Source: Candidatus Woesearchaeota archaeon
GTDB lineage: Archaea > Nanobdellota > Nanobdellia > Woesearchaeales > JACPBV01
Direction: 5' to 3'
Length of the DNA: 56,459 nt
Assembly: GCA_016180135.1 (NCBI GenBank)
Contig: JACPBV010000010.1
Span: forward strand, 1-56,459
The translations under genes and the position numbers were made by a program. Below, in pieces: positions 17,474 through 26,671 of the stretch. Every line of letters begins with the position of its first letter. Positions within the stretch are counted from its first letter, which is position 1. The notes beneath the pieces are model-generated. The model was given only the letters and a program-made list of their open reading frames with translations, was not told the DNA's origin and searched no databases.

Positions 17474-18538
17474 ATGGGAGAAGCACAGCCAATGGATGTT
17501 AATCTTGAAAGGGCATTGAAAGATGTTAGGCCCGGGCTTTATCGGGCGGCTGAAGATTCAAAACTTGTTGTTGAAGAAAGAGTCAGGGATGGCTATGACC
17601 GGCTTTCAGCATTAAGGGGGGGAAAGAGCCACAGGGATCTCGGGAAAGAAGATTTTGAATATGCCCGAAAATGGAATGATGAGGCGGGAAAAGCGGCAGA
17701 AAAACTTTTCAAAGAGGCAGGGAAGGCTGATTTTAAGCCTGAACAGGTTGATGAGTATGTTACAAAGGTTTTGTTGCCTGAAGCCAAAGGCAATGAAGCA
17801 GAGTTGGAGCGAATTGTTGGAATGGCTAAGGCTTTCACAACTTCTGGCGCACTTCCGGAGGCACATATACAACCCGGAGTAACTTATGTTGTTAGGACGA
17901 CCCATGATCCGATAACGGTCAATGCCAGCGGGGAAAAGATGCTTAAGATGCTTTACTTTGCTGCAGGAAAACCACTTCCTCAGGATGGAGTTTATGTTGT
18001 GGATGATGCTCTCAAAGCAGATGTTTCCAAAACCACCACCAGTTTTCCAAAGGAGACCTTGGGATCCTATCCCAATGGGACTTACCAAGTCGCCGGGAGA
18101 GAGTCCAATGCAAGCTCACCTTGGACTGTTGTCGGATTGGAAGACCACTTAAACGTCTTAGGGGAGGTATCTGGCGGTAATGTTGAACAATGGGTTAAGG
18201 ACAACGTAAAACCTGATGGGAACACCGGATTAACTGCGCCTATCTTTGTCAACTATGGCGGAAAGACAGAAGTTATGCAATTCAGATTTGGAGAACTTGT
18301 TGCAGCTACACTCTTATTGCTAGATGTAAATAAGGATTCTTATGTCAGCCAATCAGAGAAGGATGATCTTATCAATAGCTACTGGACTGATAAGGCTGCG
18401 AAAGAACGCGCAGAAAAAGTAAAAAAGGAATTCCAACGGTCAATGCAACAGACGCATACTCAGGATGCCAAGCGGAAGGATAAGAAAGACGGCAGTCCCA
18501 GCCTTTGGAAGAAAGGAAGGTTCAAATTTTTTAGGTAG
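17474..18538 (+). CDS. Unrecognised 354-aa protein with one EF-hand-like loop
   Basis: The frame opens at 17375, but ATG 17474 is preceded by GGAGG (17461-17465) and a TATA box at about 17420, so 354 aa is likely. I do not recognise the family. The N-terminal ~130 residues are charged and helical (KEDFEYARKWNDEAGKAAEKL). The middle is beta-rich (VTYVVRTTHDPITV). Near residue 285 the loop DVNKDSYVSQSE fits the canonical EF-hand/dockerin calcium loop (D-x-N-x-D-x-Y-x-S-x-x-E). The C-terminus is a basic lysine-rich tail. There is no signal peptide or membrane span. Its neighbour at 18710 is also unrecognised; the pair may be lineage-specific. Confidence 0.65.
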   Translation: MGEAQPMDVNLERALKDVRPGLYRAAEDSKLVVEERVRDGYDRLSALRGGKSHRDLGKEDFEYARKWNDEAGKAAEKLFKEAGKADFKPEQVDEYVTKVLLPEAKGNEAELERIVGMAKAFTTSGALPEAHIQPGVTYVVRTTHDPITVNASGEKMLKMLYFAAGKPLPQDGVYVVDDALKADVSKTTTSFPKETLGSYPNGTYQVAGRESNASSPWTVVGLEDHLNVLGEVSGGNVEQWVKDNVKPDGNTGLTAPIFVNYGGKTEVMQFRFGELVAATLLLLDVNKDSYVSQSEKDDLINSYWTDKAAKERAEKVKKEFQRSMQQTHTQDAKRKDKKDGSPSLWKKGRFKFFR

Positions 18539-18599
18539 GGCGATTCCAGACCGGCTTTAGGGAAGCCTTTTTTTCCCCGAAGTTATTTTTTTTGTTTTT

Positions 18600-18700
18600 C
18601 ATTAATGCTTTCCATTTTATTAACATTATTCATCCACATTCATCACGCCTAATCATCATTAATTCATCACGCTTAACCATTATCCATTCACATTCATGCT
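18600..18700. repeat. Degenerate short repeats upstream of the LLG-motif gene
   Basis: The 170-nt gap before 18710 contains imperfect repeats of ATTCATCACGC and CATTA/CATTCACATTCATG blocks. They are low-complexity and of unknown role, in the leader or promoter area of the next gene. A TTAAAT element at about 18700 could be TATA-like but is too close to the start. Confidence 0.4.
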
Positions 18701-18709
18701 TAAATCATT

Positions 18710-20866
18710 TTGGGGGTGGGCAATATTCAACAGTTTCATGACGAGCTAGCATCCGTGCTCGAGAGCAGCGGATTTGAAAAAACTCCTCAATGGGAGCTGG
18801 ATTCCCAAAAAGCTAGAGAAATCAGGGGCAGATTCAGAGTTCTTGCAGAACGCGGAGTTTTACCTCCAAGCCAAATGACTTTGGAGGAATTTAAGGCACT
18901 TTATGAAGATATTCCGTCCAGAAAAATTACTTATTCCGGAACTGCTTTCCGCTGGGGCGCAGCCATTGCTGCTTCACTTGCTGCATTTGTCCCGATTCTT
19001 GGCGCTGGAGCCGGCACATTTCCCAGCAGCGCTCCGCAGGAAGGAGATAATTACCCTGCTTCTCCTTTTCCCGGGGAATATTTTTCTGATGGCGGAAATG
19101 CCTTTGGGGCCTCCGACAGCGCCCCGCCTGATGAACCCCTTCCAGCGAACCTTGCCGGCAATCCTGGCAATCTTTCTTCATCACAGAACCTATCTCCGCA
19201 TCGAGTTTTTGGAGATTCAAATGGGGAGGTTTCTGCTCCACAGTTAGCTTCAATACAGTCTCTCTCAGGAGGGACTAATCCCAATTCAGTTTCTGGGGCA
19301 TATGCTTCTCCTGATTCCAGTTTCCAACTTGGAAAAGTTATGGCAGAGCCTCCTTTGGGCAGTTTACCGCCGGATGCATCTATCCTTGGAGTTTCTCATA
19401 CTTCAAAGGGCAAATATTCCTCATCGGCATATACTGCTGAGCAATTGGCTGGAAACAGATTGAGCTTTTATGGAGCTGCTGCTCAAACAAAATTGTATCT
19501 TGCCCGGGCGTTATCTGCTGCCTGGAAGTCTTTATCGCCTCCGCTCTTCGGGGGAAATGTTCCGGGATATGATCTCATTGCTCCGGGGAATAGCAGTATT
19601 AGCCCTGGGAATGGGAGCATTGATGATGTTATCGGCGGGAATCCTGGGGGGAGCCAGACAGCTCAAACACCAACTCCGCTGTCAGGGTATGCTCAGGCTG
19701 CAGCTCAAACTGATTCGGGCGCACAGTCAATATCAGGAACTGGCGGAGCTTCTCCGTCAGGAAGCCTGCAACAATCTTCTGGCGCTGATGTCGTGAGGCA
19801 ATTGCTTGGGGGGAATACTGACCAAGACGGAAAGAGTGCTCCTCAGAATGGTGCTTCTCAAAATAATGCTCCTCAAGATAACTTACCTGGCGGGAAAAAT
19901 ACTGCATCAGATGTTGTTCAAACTCTTTTAGGGCCTTCAGCCGGTTGCTCAGCTGCAGCGGAAGATAAAACTGCTAAACGGGTGGTTGATGATCTGCTGG
20001 GAATTGGCGGCAGCAAATCGGATGATAGGAGGGAGGTTGTTGCTCAATTGCTCGGCGGGGCTGTGTCGGGGCAGGGAGGGGGCGCAGATGCCGGAGCAGC
20101 TGCCAGCCAAGATGCCCATACAAGAAAAATTGTTTCAGAACTGCTTGGACAGCCTGCCGCTGGGAAAACTCCTTCTTCGGGCGCCGATGCTGTCAAGGAT
20201 CTGCTTGGGGGGGGCCAGGCTGTCTCGGGAAAGCCAGGTTATGTTACGGGAAAAGGGGGTTATTTTTCTAGAGTTTGGGGGAAGGCGAAGGAGTTTGGGA
20301 GTTCTGTTTGGGGAATTGTCCCGAAGCCTCTTCAGGGAATTAAGTATACTACTCAAAACATCAAGGGAGATTATCAATCTGATAAATCTAATAAAGGTGG
20401 CTGGAATACAGCAAAAGCAACAGGGCTAATTCCATTTAGGATTCTTGGGGGGGCAGCATATACTGCAAACAGCATAGCGCATCAAGCTACTATCGCAGGA
20501 GTCAATGGATTAGAAACGACGGTCAATGCTCTTGTTCCCCTCAACGGAGACTTTCCAAAGATGGACCAGAAGTTTTTCCGTGGGGAAACTGTCATCGGCT
20601 ACGTTTATTCAGATACGATTGGCGGAAAAACATTCAATGACAGCTCGATTTATCTTACAATGGGAATGCTTCCCGGCGGCACAGAATACCATCCCATCGG
20701 CTTTTGGACGAAGAATCATGAGGGAAAGACTAAGTTTTGGGCAAATGTCGGCGGCGCTGAAAGGTTTGCTTCAGTCATCGCACCAATAGTTGTCGGGGCT
20801 TTGATCATTGATGGCGACGGGGGAGCGTCTATCATCCCAAGATCTGTTTCGGGGCATGGCAGGTAA
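18710..20866 (+). CDS. Disordered protein with six VVxxLLG-type motifs, 718 aa
   Basis: I do not recognise the family. The N-terminal ~75 residues look folded and helical. One hydrophobic segment follows (AAIAASLAAFVPILGAG, ~83-99). Residues ~100-520 are rich in Ser/Gly/Pro/Gln/Asn and probably disordered. Within them, six copies of a short motif recur: ADVVRQLLGG, SDVVQTLLGP, KRVVDDLLGI, REVVAQLLGG, RKIVSELLGQ and ADAVKDLLGG (codons between about 19779 and 20210). The C-terminal ~190 residues form another possible domain with hydrophobic stretches. The start is TTG 18710 or GTG 18716. The repeated amphipathic motif looks like a multivalent binding peptide; its partner is unknown. Confidence 0.65.
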   Translation: MGVGNIQQFHDELASVLESSGFEKTPQWELDSQKAREIRGRFRVLAERGVLPPSQMTLEEFKALYEDIPSRKITYSGTAFRWGAAIAASLAAFVPILGAGAGTFPSSAPQEGDNYPASPFPGEYFSDGGNAFGASDSAPPDEPLPANLAGNPGNLSSSQNLSPHRVFGDSNGEVSAPQLASIQSLSGGTNPNSVSGAYASPDSSFQLGKVMAEPPLGSLPPDASILGVSHTSKGKYSSSAYTAEQLAGNRLSFYGAAAQTKLYLARALSAAWKSLSPPLFGGNVPGYDLIAPGNSSISPGNGSIDDVIGGNPGGSQTAQTPTPLSGYAQAAAQTDSGAQSISGTGGASPSGSLQQSSGADVVRQLLGGNTDQDGKSAPQNGASQNNAPQDNLPGGKNTASDVVQTLLGPSAGCSAAAEDKTAKRVVDDLLGIGGSKSDDRREVVAQLLGGAVSGQGGGADAGAAASQDAHTRKIVSELLGQPAAGKTPSSGADAVKDLLGGGQAVSGKPGYVTGKGGYFSRVWGKAKEFGSSVWGIVPKPLQGIKYTTQNIKGDYQSDKSNKGGWNTAKATGLIPFRILGGAAYTANSIAHQATIAGVNGLETTVNALVPLNGDFPKMDQKFFRGETVIGYVYSDTIGGKTFNDSSIYLTMGMLPGGTEYHPIGFWTKNHEGKTKFWANVGGAERFASVIAPIVVGALIIDGDGGASIIPRSVSGHGR

Positions 20867-20875
20867 ACTATACTT

Positions 20876-20958
20876 ACGGACAAAAATAATTATACAATTG
20901 TTGTCCGTTCGTAATAAGCAAACGACATATTTTTGTCCAAATATTTGTGTCGTTTGCT
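20876..20958. repeat. Two tandem perfect hairpins
   Basis: Hairpin 1 has 8-bp arms ACGGACAA (20876-20883) and TTGTCCGT (20901-20908). Hairpin 2 has 11-bp arms AGCAAACGACA (20917-20927) and TGTCGTTTGCT (20948-20958). They lie just after the stop of the 18710 gene and before the secreted-protein gene. They could act as a 3' processing or termination signal, or as operators. The rest of the 20867-21061 gap has no gene. Confidence 0.6.
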
Positions 20959-21061
20959 ATATCCTGATTTGAACATTCATACGTTTCGATTTTATGATTC
21001 ATTCGAGATTAAAGAGATATCGAGAAAAAAAGAGGGGTGATCAGTTTGGGGGATTTCGGAA

Positions 21062-24000
21062 ATGTCCATGATAAATGCATCAACAAAAGCAAAAGCTTCG
21101 GCCAAAGTTTTTTTAGGAGTCCTGCTCTTCCTGATGGTTTTTCCTCTGGGGTTTGCTGCAAATTCGTGGACAGTCAAGACCTTTGATGGGAATGGAAATG
21201 CGGTAACGCCGGACGCTGCCGCAGTGTATTCGAGGGAGAACTGGAATAACAGAATAACGGCGCCACAGGCCTCGGGGACCGTGTCTTCCGGCAAAGCTGT
21301 TTTCAGGCTGCCGTGCCCGTTCAACGACGGGACATCATTTGAGGACGGATGGGACGCTGTTATCGTCAAAAAGGGATTTAAATCTGCTGCCGGGAGCAAT
21401 GCCGGAACAAATATCTTTCTTGACGGGGGGGCTGCTGAAGACCGGTGCAAAAACAGGATAACTTCTGCTGACCTGCTGCCTTATTTTGCCTTTCCGAAAA
21501 AAGCAGGGGCAAACCAGAGCACTGTCAGGAATGGGCAATCGCTGAGCGCAACGGCCCAATTTGACATTCTGACTTCAAAGAACACCTGCTACGGGGGAGC
21601 AGGGTGCATCAAGCCGGATGGATTCACTCCCAATCCTAGGGGCGATTTTGTCGACGTCCAGATCAGATTCCTTATTGACAATACTGTTGTCGCAACACGC
21701 CAGATCAACAGCCTCATTGCGGGGAAGGACAAGTCTGCAAGCAGGGCTTTTGCTTTGCCTTTGCTGGCTCCGGGAACCCACAGGATCTCTGCGCAGGGAG
21801 TCCTCGACGGAAGAGTCAAGACACTTGCTGTCCCCGGGCAATTCACTGTGCAGAACACTGCGCCTGCAGCACAGTTCACCTTCAGCCCGGAAAACCCTTC
21901 AGCGCAGGAAAATGTGACTTTTAACGGAACATCGAGCTCTGACATCGATGGGGATCCTTTGAGTTTTTTCTGGGATTTTGGAGACGGGGCTTCTGCAAAC
22001 GGGAGCATCGCAACCCACGCATATATCCAGGCCGGAATCTTCAATGCTACGCTGCTGGTGAGTGATGGGTCATTGGAAAGGAATCTGACTCAGCTGATCA
22101 TCGTCAATGAAAGCATCTTTGGCAATCAGACCGGCAATCAGACCGGCAACCAAACTGGGAACCAGACCGGCAACGAGACAGGAAATGGGACGCAGAACTT
22201 TACCATGGGCTCATTCACGTGTTTTCCCCAGGTTGTTGTCGGGAGCAACCAGTCCTGCAGCGCATTAGCACAAACTGAGCAGGGGCCATTGGGCAATGTG
22301 TCGGTAGAAGTCACTTTTTCCGACGGGAGCAGCTTTGGGTCATGCTTTACTGACGCAATCAGCGGCGGATGTTCAGTGAGCACGCTCCAGAACGCCACCG
22401 GAAATTTCACGCTCACCGCCAATGCAAGCAGGCCGGGATTCCTGTTCAACGGAAGCCTTCCCACGGTGAGCTTTGCTGTCCTCAACCACCGCTTCTCCAT
22501 CGTCAATCTTACCCTGTTCAATGATTCTGTATTCAGCCAGGAAGATAATGACTTTTTCAGGGGCGAGAACCTTTTTGCGGAGTTTTTGGTGATCGATGAG
22601 AACAACAACAATGAGAGTGTTGCTGATGCTGTGAGCTCGGCTACACTCGTAAGCCCGCCCGGCGGGAGGGCAAATCTCACTTCCCTGAACGCCCCACGGC
22701 CTCCATACCGGTTCTTCCTTGCACCTATCCCGCTGCTGCATGATTTCCTCGGCTCAAGCCAGGTATTTGTCTTCGCCTTTAATTTCACCGACGGAAGCGG
22801 CGGCCAAAAAGAAATCCCCCTCACGATACGGAACAACCTGCCGGAAATCACTTCAAGCTTCCCGGCAATAGCGCTTGATGAGGACAGCAGCGGCGATTCT
22901 CTGGACCTTTCCCTGTTTGAGTCCGATGCTGAAGACTCAGGCAGCAACCTGACGTGGAGCATCGTGAATCTCTCAAGCTCACTCTTTACTGCAGCGCTGC
23001 CAGGGAAAAGCCTGACTGTTATTCCTTTGCCCAACCAGAACGGAAACGGGAGCATCACTGTCCGGCTGAGCGACCTTGACGGGGATTTTGCTTTGGGAGA
23101 AATACAAGTAACAGTTAACCCGGTGAATGATGCGCCATCTTTTGATGAAGAACTTCCTGATGTTTTCATGACTGTCGGAAGCCAGTTCATCTTTGATGCA
23201 AACTGCACTGATGCTGATGGAGATGCTCTTATCTTTTCCGACAACATAACCTTATTTTCCATCGAGCCAGCGACGGGGCTTGCCAACTTTACCGCAGGCC
23301 AGGGAGATATTGGGGAGCATGGTGTGAGTATTGCCTGCAGCGACGGGATCCTCAGCGCTTTCTCAACCGGGATATTCACTATCTCTGCATCGGCGCTGAA
23401 CCAGACCAATCAAACTAATGCGACAAACGAGACCAATCAAACACCCAATACTGCTCCGGAATTAGCATTCATTCCGGATATTACTGTTCAGGAGGGGGAA
23501 GTTATTGTCATCACTGCAAATGCCACTGACGCTGAGCAGGATCCATTGGCGTTCAGCATCAACGACTCACGGTTTTCCCAGAGCGGAAGCACTTTTTCAT
23601 CTGCAACAGGCTTCAATGATGCAGGGACATTTTCTGTCCTTGTGGTTGTGACTGACGGGCAGGTCAATGACTCTCAGGCGGTAGGCATAACTATCCTGAA
23701 TGCCAACCGGGCGCCAATATTGAACCCCATCGGGAATAAACAGGCACAGGAAAATCAATTGTTGGAGTTTACCATTTCCGGAAGCGATCCTGACGGCGAC
23801 AGCCTAAGCTTCAGCGCAAGCAGCCTTCCTCCAGGGGCAGTGTTCAATTCCGGAACCAGAACGTTCTCATGGACGCCGGACTTTTCACAGCAGGGAATTT
23901 TCAATGCAGGGTTTGCTGTGAGCGACGGCTCCCTCACTGATACTGAGGCTGTCCAGATCACCGTCGGAAATGCCAACCAGGGCCCTTTCTTTATCTCTTC

Positions 24001-24634
24001 ACCCCCGACAACTTTGCGTGAGGCGTTCGGGTCAAAATTCATCTCCTCCTACGCTTATGATGCCCGGGCTGTCGATCCTGACGGCGGCCCATTGGTTTTC
24101 TCTCTCGACAAAGCGCCTTCAGGGATGAGCATTGACCGGAGAACAGGAGAAGTTTTCTGGGTGCCTGATAAATTCCAGGTTTCAAAAAAACACACAGTCA
24201 TCATCAGGGCTACTGACGGTTCGGGGCTGTTTGCGCTCCAGGAATTCACCATCTCGGTCATTTTGCCGAAAAGAGATTCCGAGCCAAGGGAAAAATTCTT
24301 TGTCAGCAGAATCAGGACGGACGGAGAGCCGCTTGCATTTTATCCTCCCGGCGGGCAGATCTTTGTGGATCTCTCTTTTGAAAATATCGGAAGGTATAAC
24401 ACTCATGATGCGACTATCAGAGTGACCATTCCCGACCTTGGCGTATCGAGGAAGCTCGGGCCGTTTTCAGGGCCTGAGATTGAAGAAGGCATGACTAAAG
24501 GGGTTGTCATCGATATTCCCGAGGATGCCGGAGAGGGAACTTACACCATCCGGATTTCGCTGTCCGACCTTCAGGGCATCAGAAGGACGAGGCACAGGGA
24601 TTTTAAAATCGTCAATGAGGCAGATTTCCCATGA
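21062..24634 (+). CDS. Secreted multidomain surface protein with PKD and cadherin/Ig-like repeats
   Basis: The 1190-aa protein has an N-terminal signal peptide (hydrophobic VFLGVLLFLMVFPLGF, residues ~17-33). In order it has an unassigned domain, a PKD domain (WDFGDGASANG, ~300) and a NQTG-repeat linker (~353-377, four or more tandem NxT sequons). Several beta-sandwich modules follow: a cadherin-like one around ITSSFPAIALDEDSSG, VNDAPSF-type boundaries, and a putative-Ig module with FSWTPDF. The C-terminal CARDB-like module is VDLSFENIGRYNTHD. No C-terminal membrane anchor is seen, so it may bind other surface proteins. The many NxS/T sites suit AglB. Likely role: cell-surface adhesion or envelope structure. 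Confidence 0.8.
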   Translation: MSMINASTKAKASAKVFLGVLLFLMVFPLGFAANSWTVKTFDGNGNAVTPDAAAVYSRENWNNRITAPQASGTVSSGKAVFRLPCPFNDGTSFEDGWDAVIVKKGFKSAAGSNAGTNIFLDGGAAEDRCKNRITSADLLPYFAFPKKAGANQSTVRNGQSLSATAQFDILTSKNTCYGGAGCIKPDGFTPNPRGDFVDVQIRFLIDNTVVATRQINSLIAGKDKSASRAFALPLLAPGTHRISAQGVLDGRVKTLAVPGQFTVQNTAPAAQFTFSPENPSAQENVTFNGTSSSDIDGDPLSFFWDFGDGASANGSIATHAYIQAGIFNATLLVSDGSLERNLTQLIIVNESIFGNQTGNQTGNQTGNQTGNETGNGTQNFTMGSFTCFPQVVVGSNQSCSALAQTEQGPLGNVSVEVTFSDGSSFGSCFTDAISGGCSVSTLQNATGNFTLTANASRPGFLFNGSLPTVSFAVLNHRFSIVNLTLFNDSVFSQEDNDFFRGENLFAEFLVIDENNNNESVADAVSSATLVSPPGGRANLTSLNAPRPPYRFFLAPIPLLHDFLGSSQVFVFAFNFTDGSGGQKEIPLTIRNNLPEITSSFPAIALDEDSSGDSLDLSLFESDAEDSGSNLTWSIVNLSSSLFTAALPGKSLTVIPLPNQNGNGSITVRLSDLDGDFALGEIQVTVNPVNDAPSFDEELPDVFMTVGSQFIFDANCTDADGDALIFSDNITLFSIEPATGLANFTAGQGDIGEHGVSIACSDGILSAFSTGIFTISASALNQTNQTNATNETNQTPNTAPELAFIPDITVQEGEVIVITANATDAEQDPLAFSINDSRFSQSGSTFSSATGFNDAGTFSVLVVVTDGQVNDSQAVGITILNANRAPILNPIGNKQAQENQLLEFTISGSDPDGDSLSFSASSLPPGAVFNSGTRTFSWTPDFSQQGIFNAGFAVSDGSLTDTEAVQITVGNANQGPFFISSPPTTLREAFGSKFISSYAYDARAVDPDGGPLVFSLDKAPSGMSIDRRTGEVFWVPDKFQVSKKHTVIIRATDGSGLFALQEFTISVILPKRDSEPREKFFVSRIRTDGEPLAFYPPGGQIFVDLSFENIGRYNTHDATIRVTIPDLGVSRKLGPFSGPEIEEGMTKGVVIDIPEDAGEGTYTIRISLSDLQGIRRTRHRDFKIVNEADFP

Positions 24635-24800
24635 CCAACTCTCCCATGACCAACTCTCCCATCGCCCTCGCTTCCATGGTCATCTCTCCAATTACCAACT
24701 CCCCCATGACCAACTCCTCAATCACTCCCGCCCCCATGACTAACTTTCATCTAACAAACTCCTCAATCACTCCCGCCCCCATGACTAACTCCCCCATGAT
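24632..24800 (+). repeat. Degenerate 15-nt tandem repeats after the surface gene
   Basis: Copies of ATGACCAACTCTCCC and variants (ATGACTAACTCCCCC, CTCAATCACTCCCGCCCCC) run from the stop codon of the preceding gene to about 24800. An ORF (24631-24870, 79 aa, MTNSP repeats) starts at an ATG overlapping the TGA stop, but its composition is repeat-derived and I do not call it a gene. It belongs to a set of degenerate tandem repeats found at several gene boundaries here. Confidence 0.65.
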
Positions 24801-24902
24801 TAATCTCTTTCATTATCCATCATCCTCCGGTTCATCAAAAAGAGTGTATCTTATAAGTAGTAGAAATTAGTAACTACTATTGTATACTCAATCATAGAAA
24901 TA

Positions 24903-24912
24903 TTTAAATATA
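24903..24912 (+). promoter_or_regulatory. TATA box of the CARDB-like surface gene
   Basis: TTTAAATATA lies about 160 nt before ATG 25072. This implies an untranslated leader of roughly 140 nt, unlike the leaderless genes elsewhere, that contains a possible 20-codon leader ORF. Confidence 0.5.
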
Positions 24913-24984
24913 AGCTGCCAATAACAGAAGCTCATACGTTTGGGGGATAAACAGTCTTCCTAAATAATCTGATAGGATCCAGCG

Positions 24985-25047
24985 ATGGAATCAACAGTGA
25001 TAAAATCAGCTGAGCAAAAGCTTCAAAAGCTTGCTTCAAAGGCTTAA
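24985..25047 (+). CDS. Possible 20-codon leader peptide
   Basis: An ATG-initiated 20-codon ORF (MESTVIKSAEQKLQKLASKA) lies in the leader between the TATA box and the next gene. It is amphipathic and could be a real leader peptide, but there is no independent support. Confidence 0.2.
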   Translation: MESTVIKSAEQKLQKLASKA

Positions 25048-25071
25048 TACGAAAAGGATGGGGGGTTGAAC

Positions 25072-26424
25072 ATGAAAAATGCGATAAAACTGAATGTTAT
25101 TGTTGGGGTATTGATGATTCTTCTTGCTGGGTTCAGCATTACGGGGCAGGCAGCATGCACCAGCGGCTGCGGCTCATTTTCCGGGGGGCAGATCTCTCTT
25201 GAAAAACTTTCCGTCGAGGCAAATGATGTTGACCTCTCAACCTCATCCAGCGAGCCAAAACAGCTCACCAAGACCGATGAGCTTGATGTTTTGATCGTGT
25301 TCAAGTTAAACAAATCCGTCAATGATGTCCAGGTCAGGGCAGAGCTGACAGGATATGACAAAAGCGATAAGGAGAAAGTAACCGATGAGACCGATAATTT
25401 TGATGTAGCGGCAGGAAGCGTCTATGACAAGAGGCTCAAGCTCGAGCTGCCTATCAGGCTTGACCAGGGCAATTATGCATTAAAGGTCAGGATTGAAACA
25501 AGAGAAGAAACATTCACCCAGACATTCCCTCTTTTTATCGAAGGCGAAGAGCATCTATTGGAAATTAGAGATATCGTCTTAAGCCCTGAAAGCGAAGTCA
25601 AGGCAGGCAGGGCATTGCTTGCGAGCGTGCGCATCAAGAACAGGGGAGAAAGGCAGGAAGAAGATGTCAAGGTTAAAGTCAGCATCCCTGCATTGGGCAT
25701 CAGCGCCTCAGACTTTGTCGATGAGTTAGATGAAGAAGACTGCAACGACAACCGATCTGACTGCGACGATTCAACAACCTCTGAAGAGCTCTTTTTAAGA
25801 ATTCCAGACTGCGCCGAGCCGGGAGATTACACCGTAAGGGCAGATGTCGAATTTGATGATGGCGACGAAGAGGTCTCAAGGACAACCCAAATCACTGTTG
25901 CGGAAGGGGATCTCTGCTCAGGCGGAAAATCTGCATCTTCAGGAGCTTCCTCAGCAAAACCTGCTGCCGGAAGAACCGTCATCGCAGTCTCGCAGGAGCC
26001 TAATACGGTTAATGCGGGTGGAACAACTTCCTATCCAGTCATCATAACCAACGAGGGAAGCACCTCAAGAAGCTACAGCTTAAGCGCAGACGCATCTTTT
26101 GCTGATGCTGCAATCACGCCTAATGTGCTTGTCATCGGAGCAGGAGAAAGCAAGACTGCAACGGTAACTATCACCGCAAAGCCAGGCATCCTGGGAAGCC
26201 AGCAATTTACCCTGACGGTAAAGAGCGGCGATGAAGTCCTGCAGCAGATACCATTAAAAGCAAATGTGATCGCTCCTGCCAGCACCTTCGGAAGGGCAAA
26301 AAAGCTCCTTGAAGTCGGGGTTATTGTTGTCCTGGCGCTTATCATCATCCTGGCGCTTATCATCGGATTCAACAAGCTCAGGGGAAATGATGAAGACAAA
26401 GGCGAAGGGCAAAGCTATTATTGA
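25072..26424 (+). CDS. Membrane-anchored surface protein with CARDB-like domains, 450 aa
   Basis: There is a signal peptide (LNVIVGVLMILLAGFSITG) followed by a Cys-containing start (ACTSGCGS). Two or three beta-sandwich modules of the COG1361/CARDB type follow (VRIKNRGERQEEDVKVKV near 190; YPVIITNEGSTSRSYSL near 325). A single C-terminal membrane helix (VIVVLALIIILALIIGF) ends in a short charged tail. The topology is N-terminus outside with a C-terminal anchor. ATG 25072 is preceded by a G-rich Shine-Dalgarno (GGGGGG); the in-frame TTG 25066 is less likely. It probably forms part of the envelope with the flanking secreted proteins. Confidence 0.75.
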   Translation: MKNAIKLNVIVGVLMILLAGFSITGQAACTSGCGSFSGGQISLEKLSVEANDVDLSTSSSEPKQLTKTDELDVLIVFKLNKSVNDVQVRAELTGYDKSDKEKVTDETDNFDVAAGSVYDKRLKLELPIRLDQGNYALKVRIETREETFTQTFPLFIEGEEHLLEIRDIVLSPESEVKAGRALLASVRIKNRGERQEEDVKVKVSIPALGISASDFVDELDEEDCNDNRSDCDDSTTSEELFLRIPDCAEPGDYTVRADVEFDDGDEEVSRTTQITVAEGDLCSGGKSASSGASSAKPAAGRTVIAVSQEPNTVNAGGTTSYPVIITNEGSTSRSYSLSADASFADAAITPNVLVIGAGESKTATVTITAKPGILGSQQFTLTVKSGDEVLQQIPLKANVIAPASTFGRAKKLLEVGVIVVLALIIILALIIGFNKLRGNDEDKGEGQSYY

Positions 26425-26439
26425 ATCGCTTTACTGCGC

Positions 26440-26560
26440 TGCCTATCGGTGAGCGGTGAGGCATTGCCAATTGCCAGTTTTATCCTTATTGATGAGGCAA
26501 ATCATCTTTACCGGTGAGGCAAATCACCTCTTTATCGATGAGGCATTGGCCACCGCTGTG
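26440..26560 (+). repeat. Degenerate GATGAGGCAAATCA repeats in a gene leader
   Basis: Between the stop at 26424 and ATG 26672, imperfect copies of GATGAGGCAAATCA / GGTGAGGCAAATCA / GATGAGGCATTGGC recur. The upstream frame is open through them but the composition is repetitive, so the gene start is placed downstream. Confidence 0.5.
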
Positions 26561-26671
26561 GCACTATCGGCGGCATCAACCAGGCTATCGGCGGAAGCCA
26601 AAAGAGCAAAGCTTTTTAGCTTTTCTTTTTCTCTTTTCTTTTTTATCTTTAAGTTACTAGGGAGGGTATTC

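Noticed and set aside
22138..23409. 423-aa minus-strand ORF opposite the PKD/cadherin-like surface gene
   Set aside because: It is an antisense shadow of a repeat-rich gene; its Ser/Pro/Lys-rich translation has no domain features.
24631..24870. 79-aa MTNSP-repeat ORF overlapping the surface gene stop
   Set aside because: The sequence is purely a product of degenerate tandem DNA repeats; no Shine-Dalgarno distinct from the repeat and no domain.
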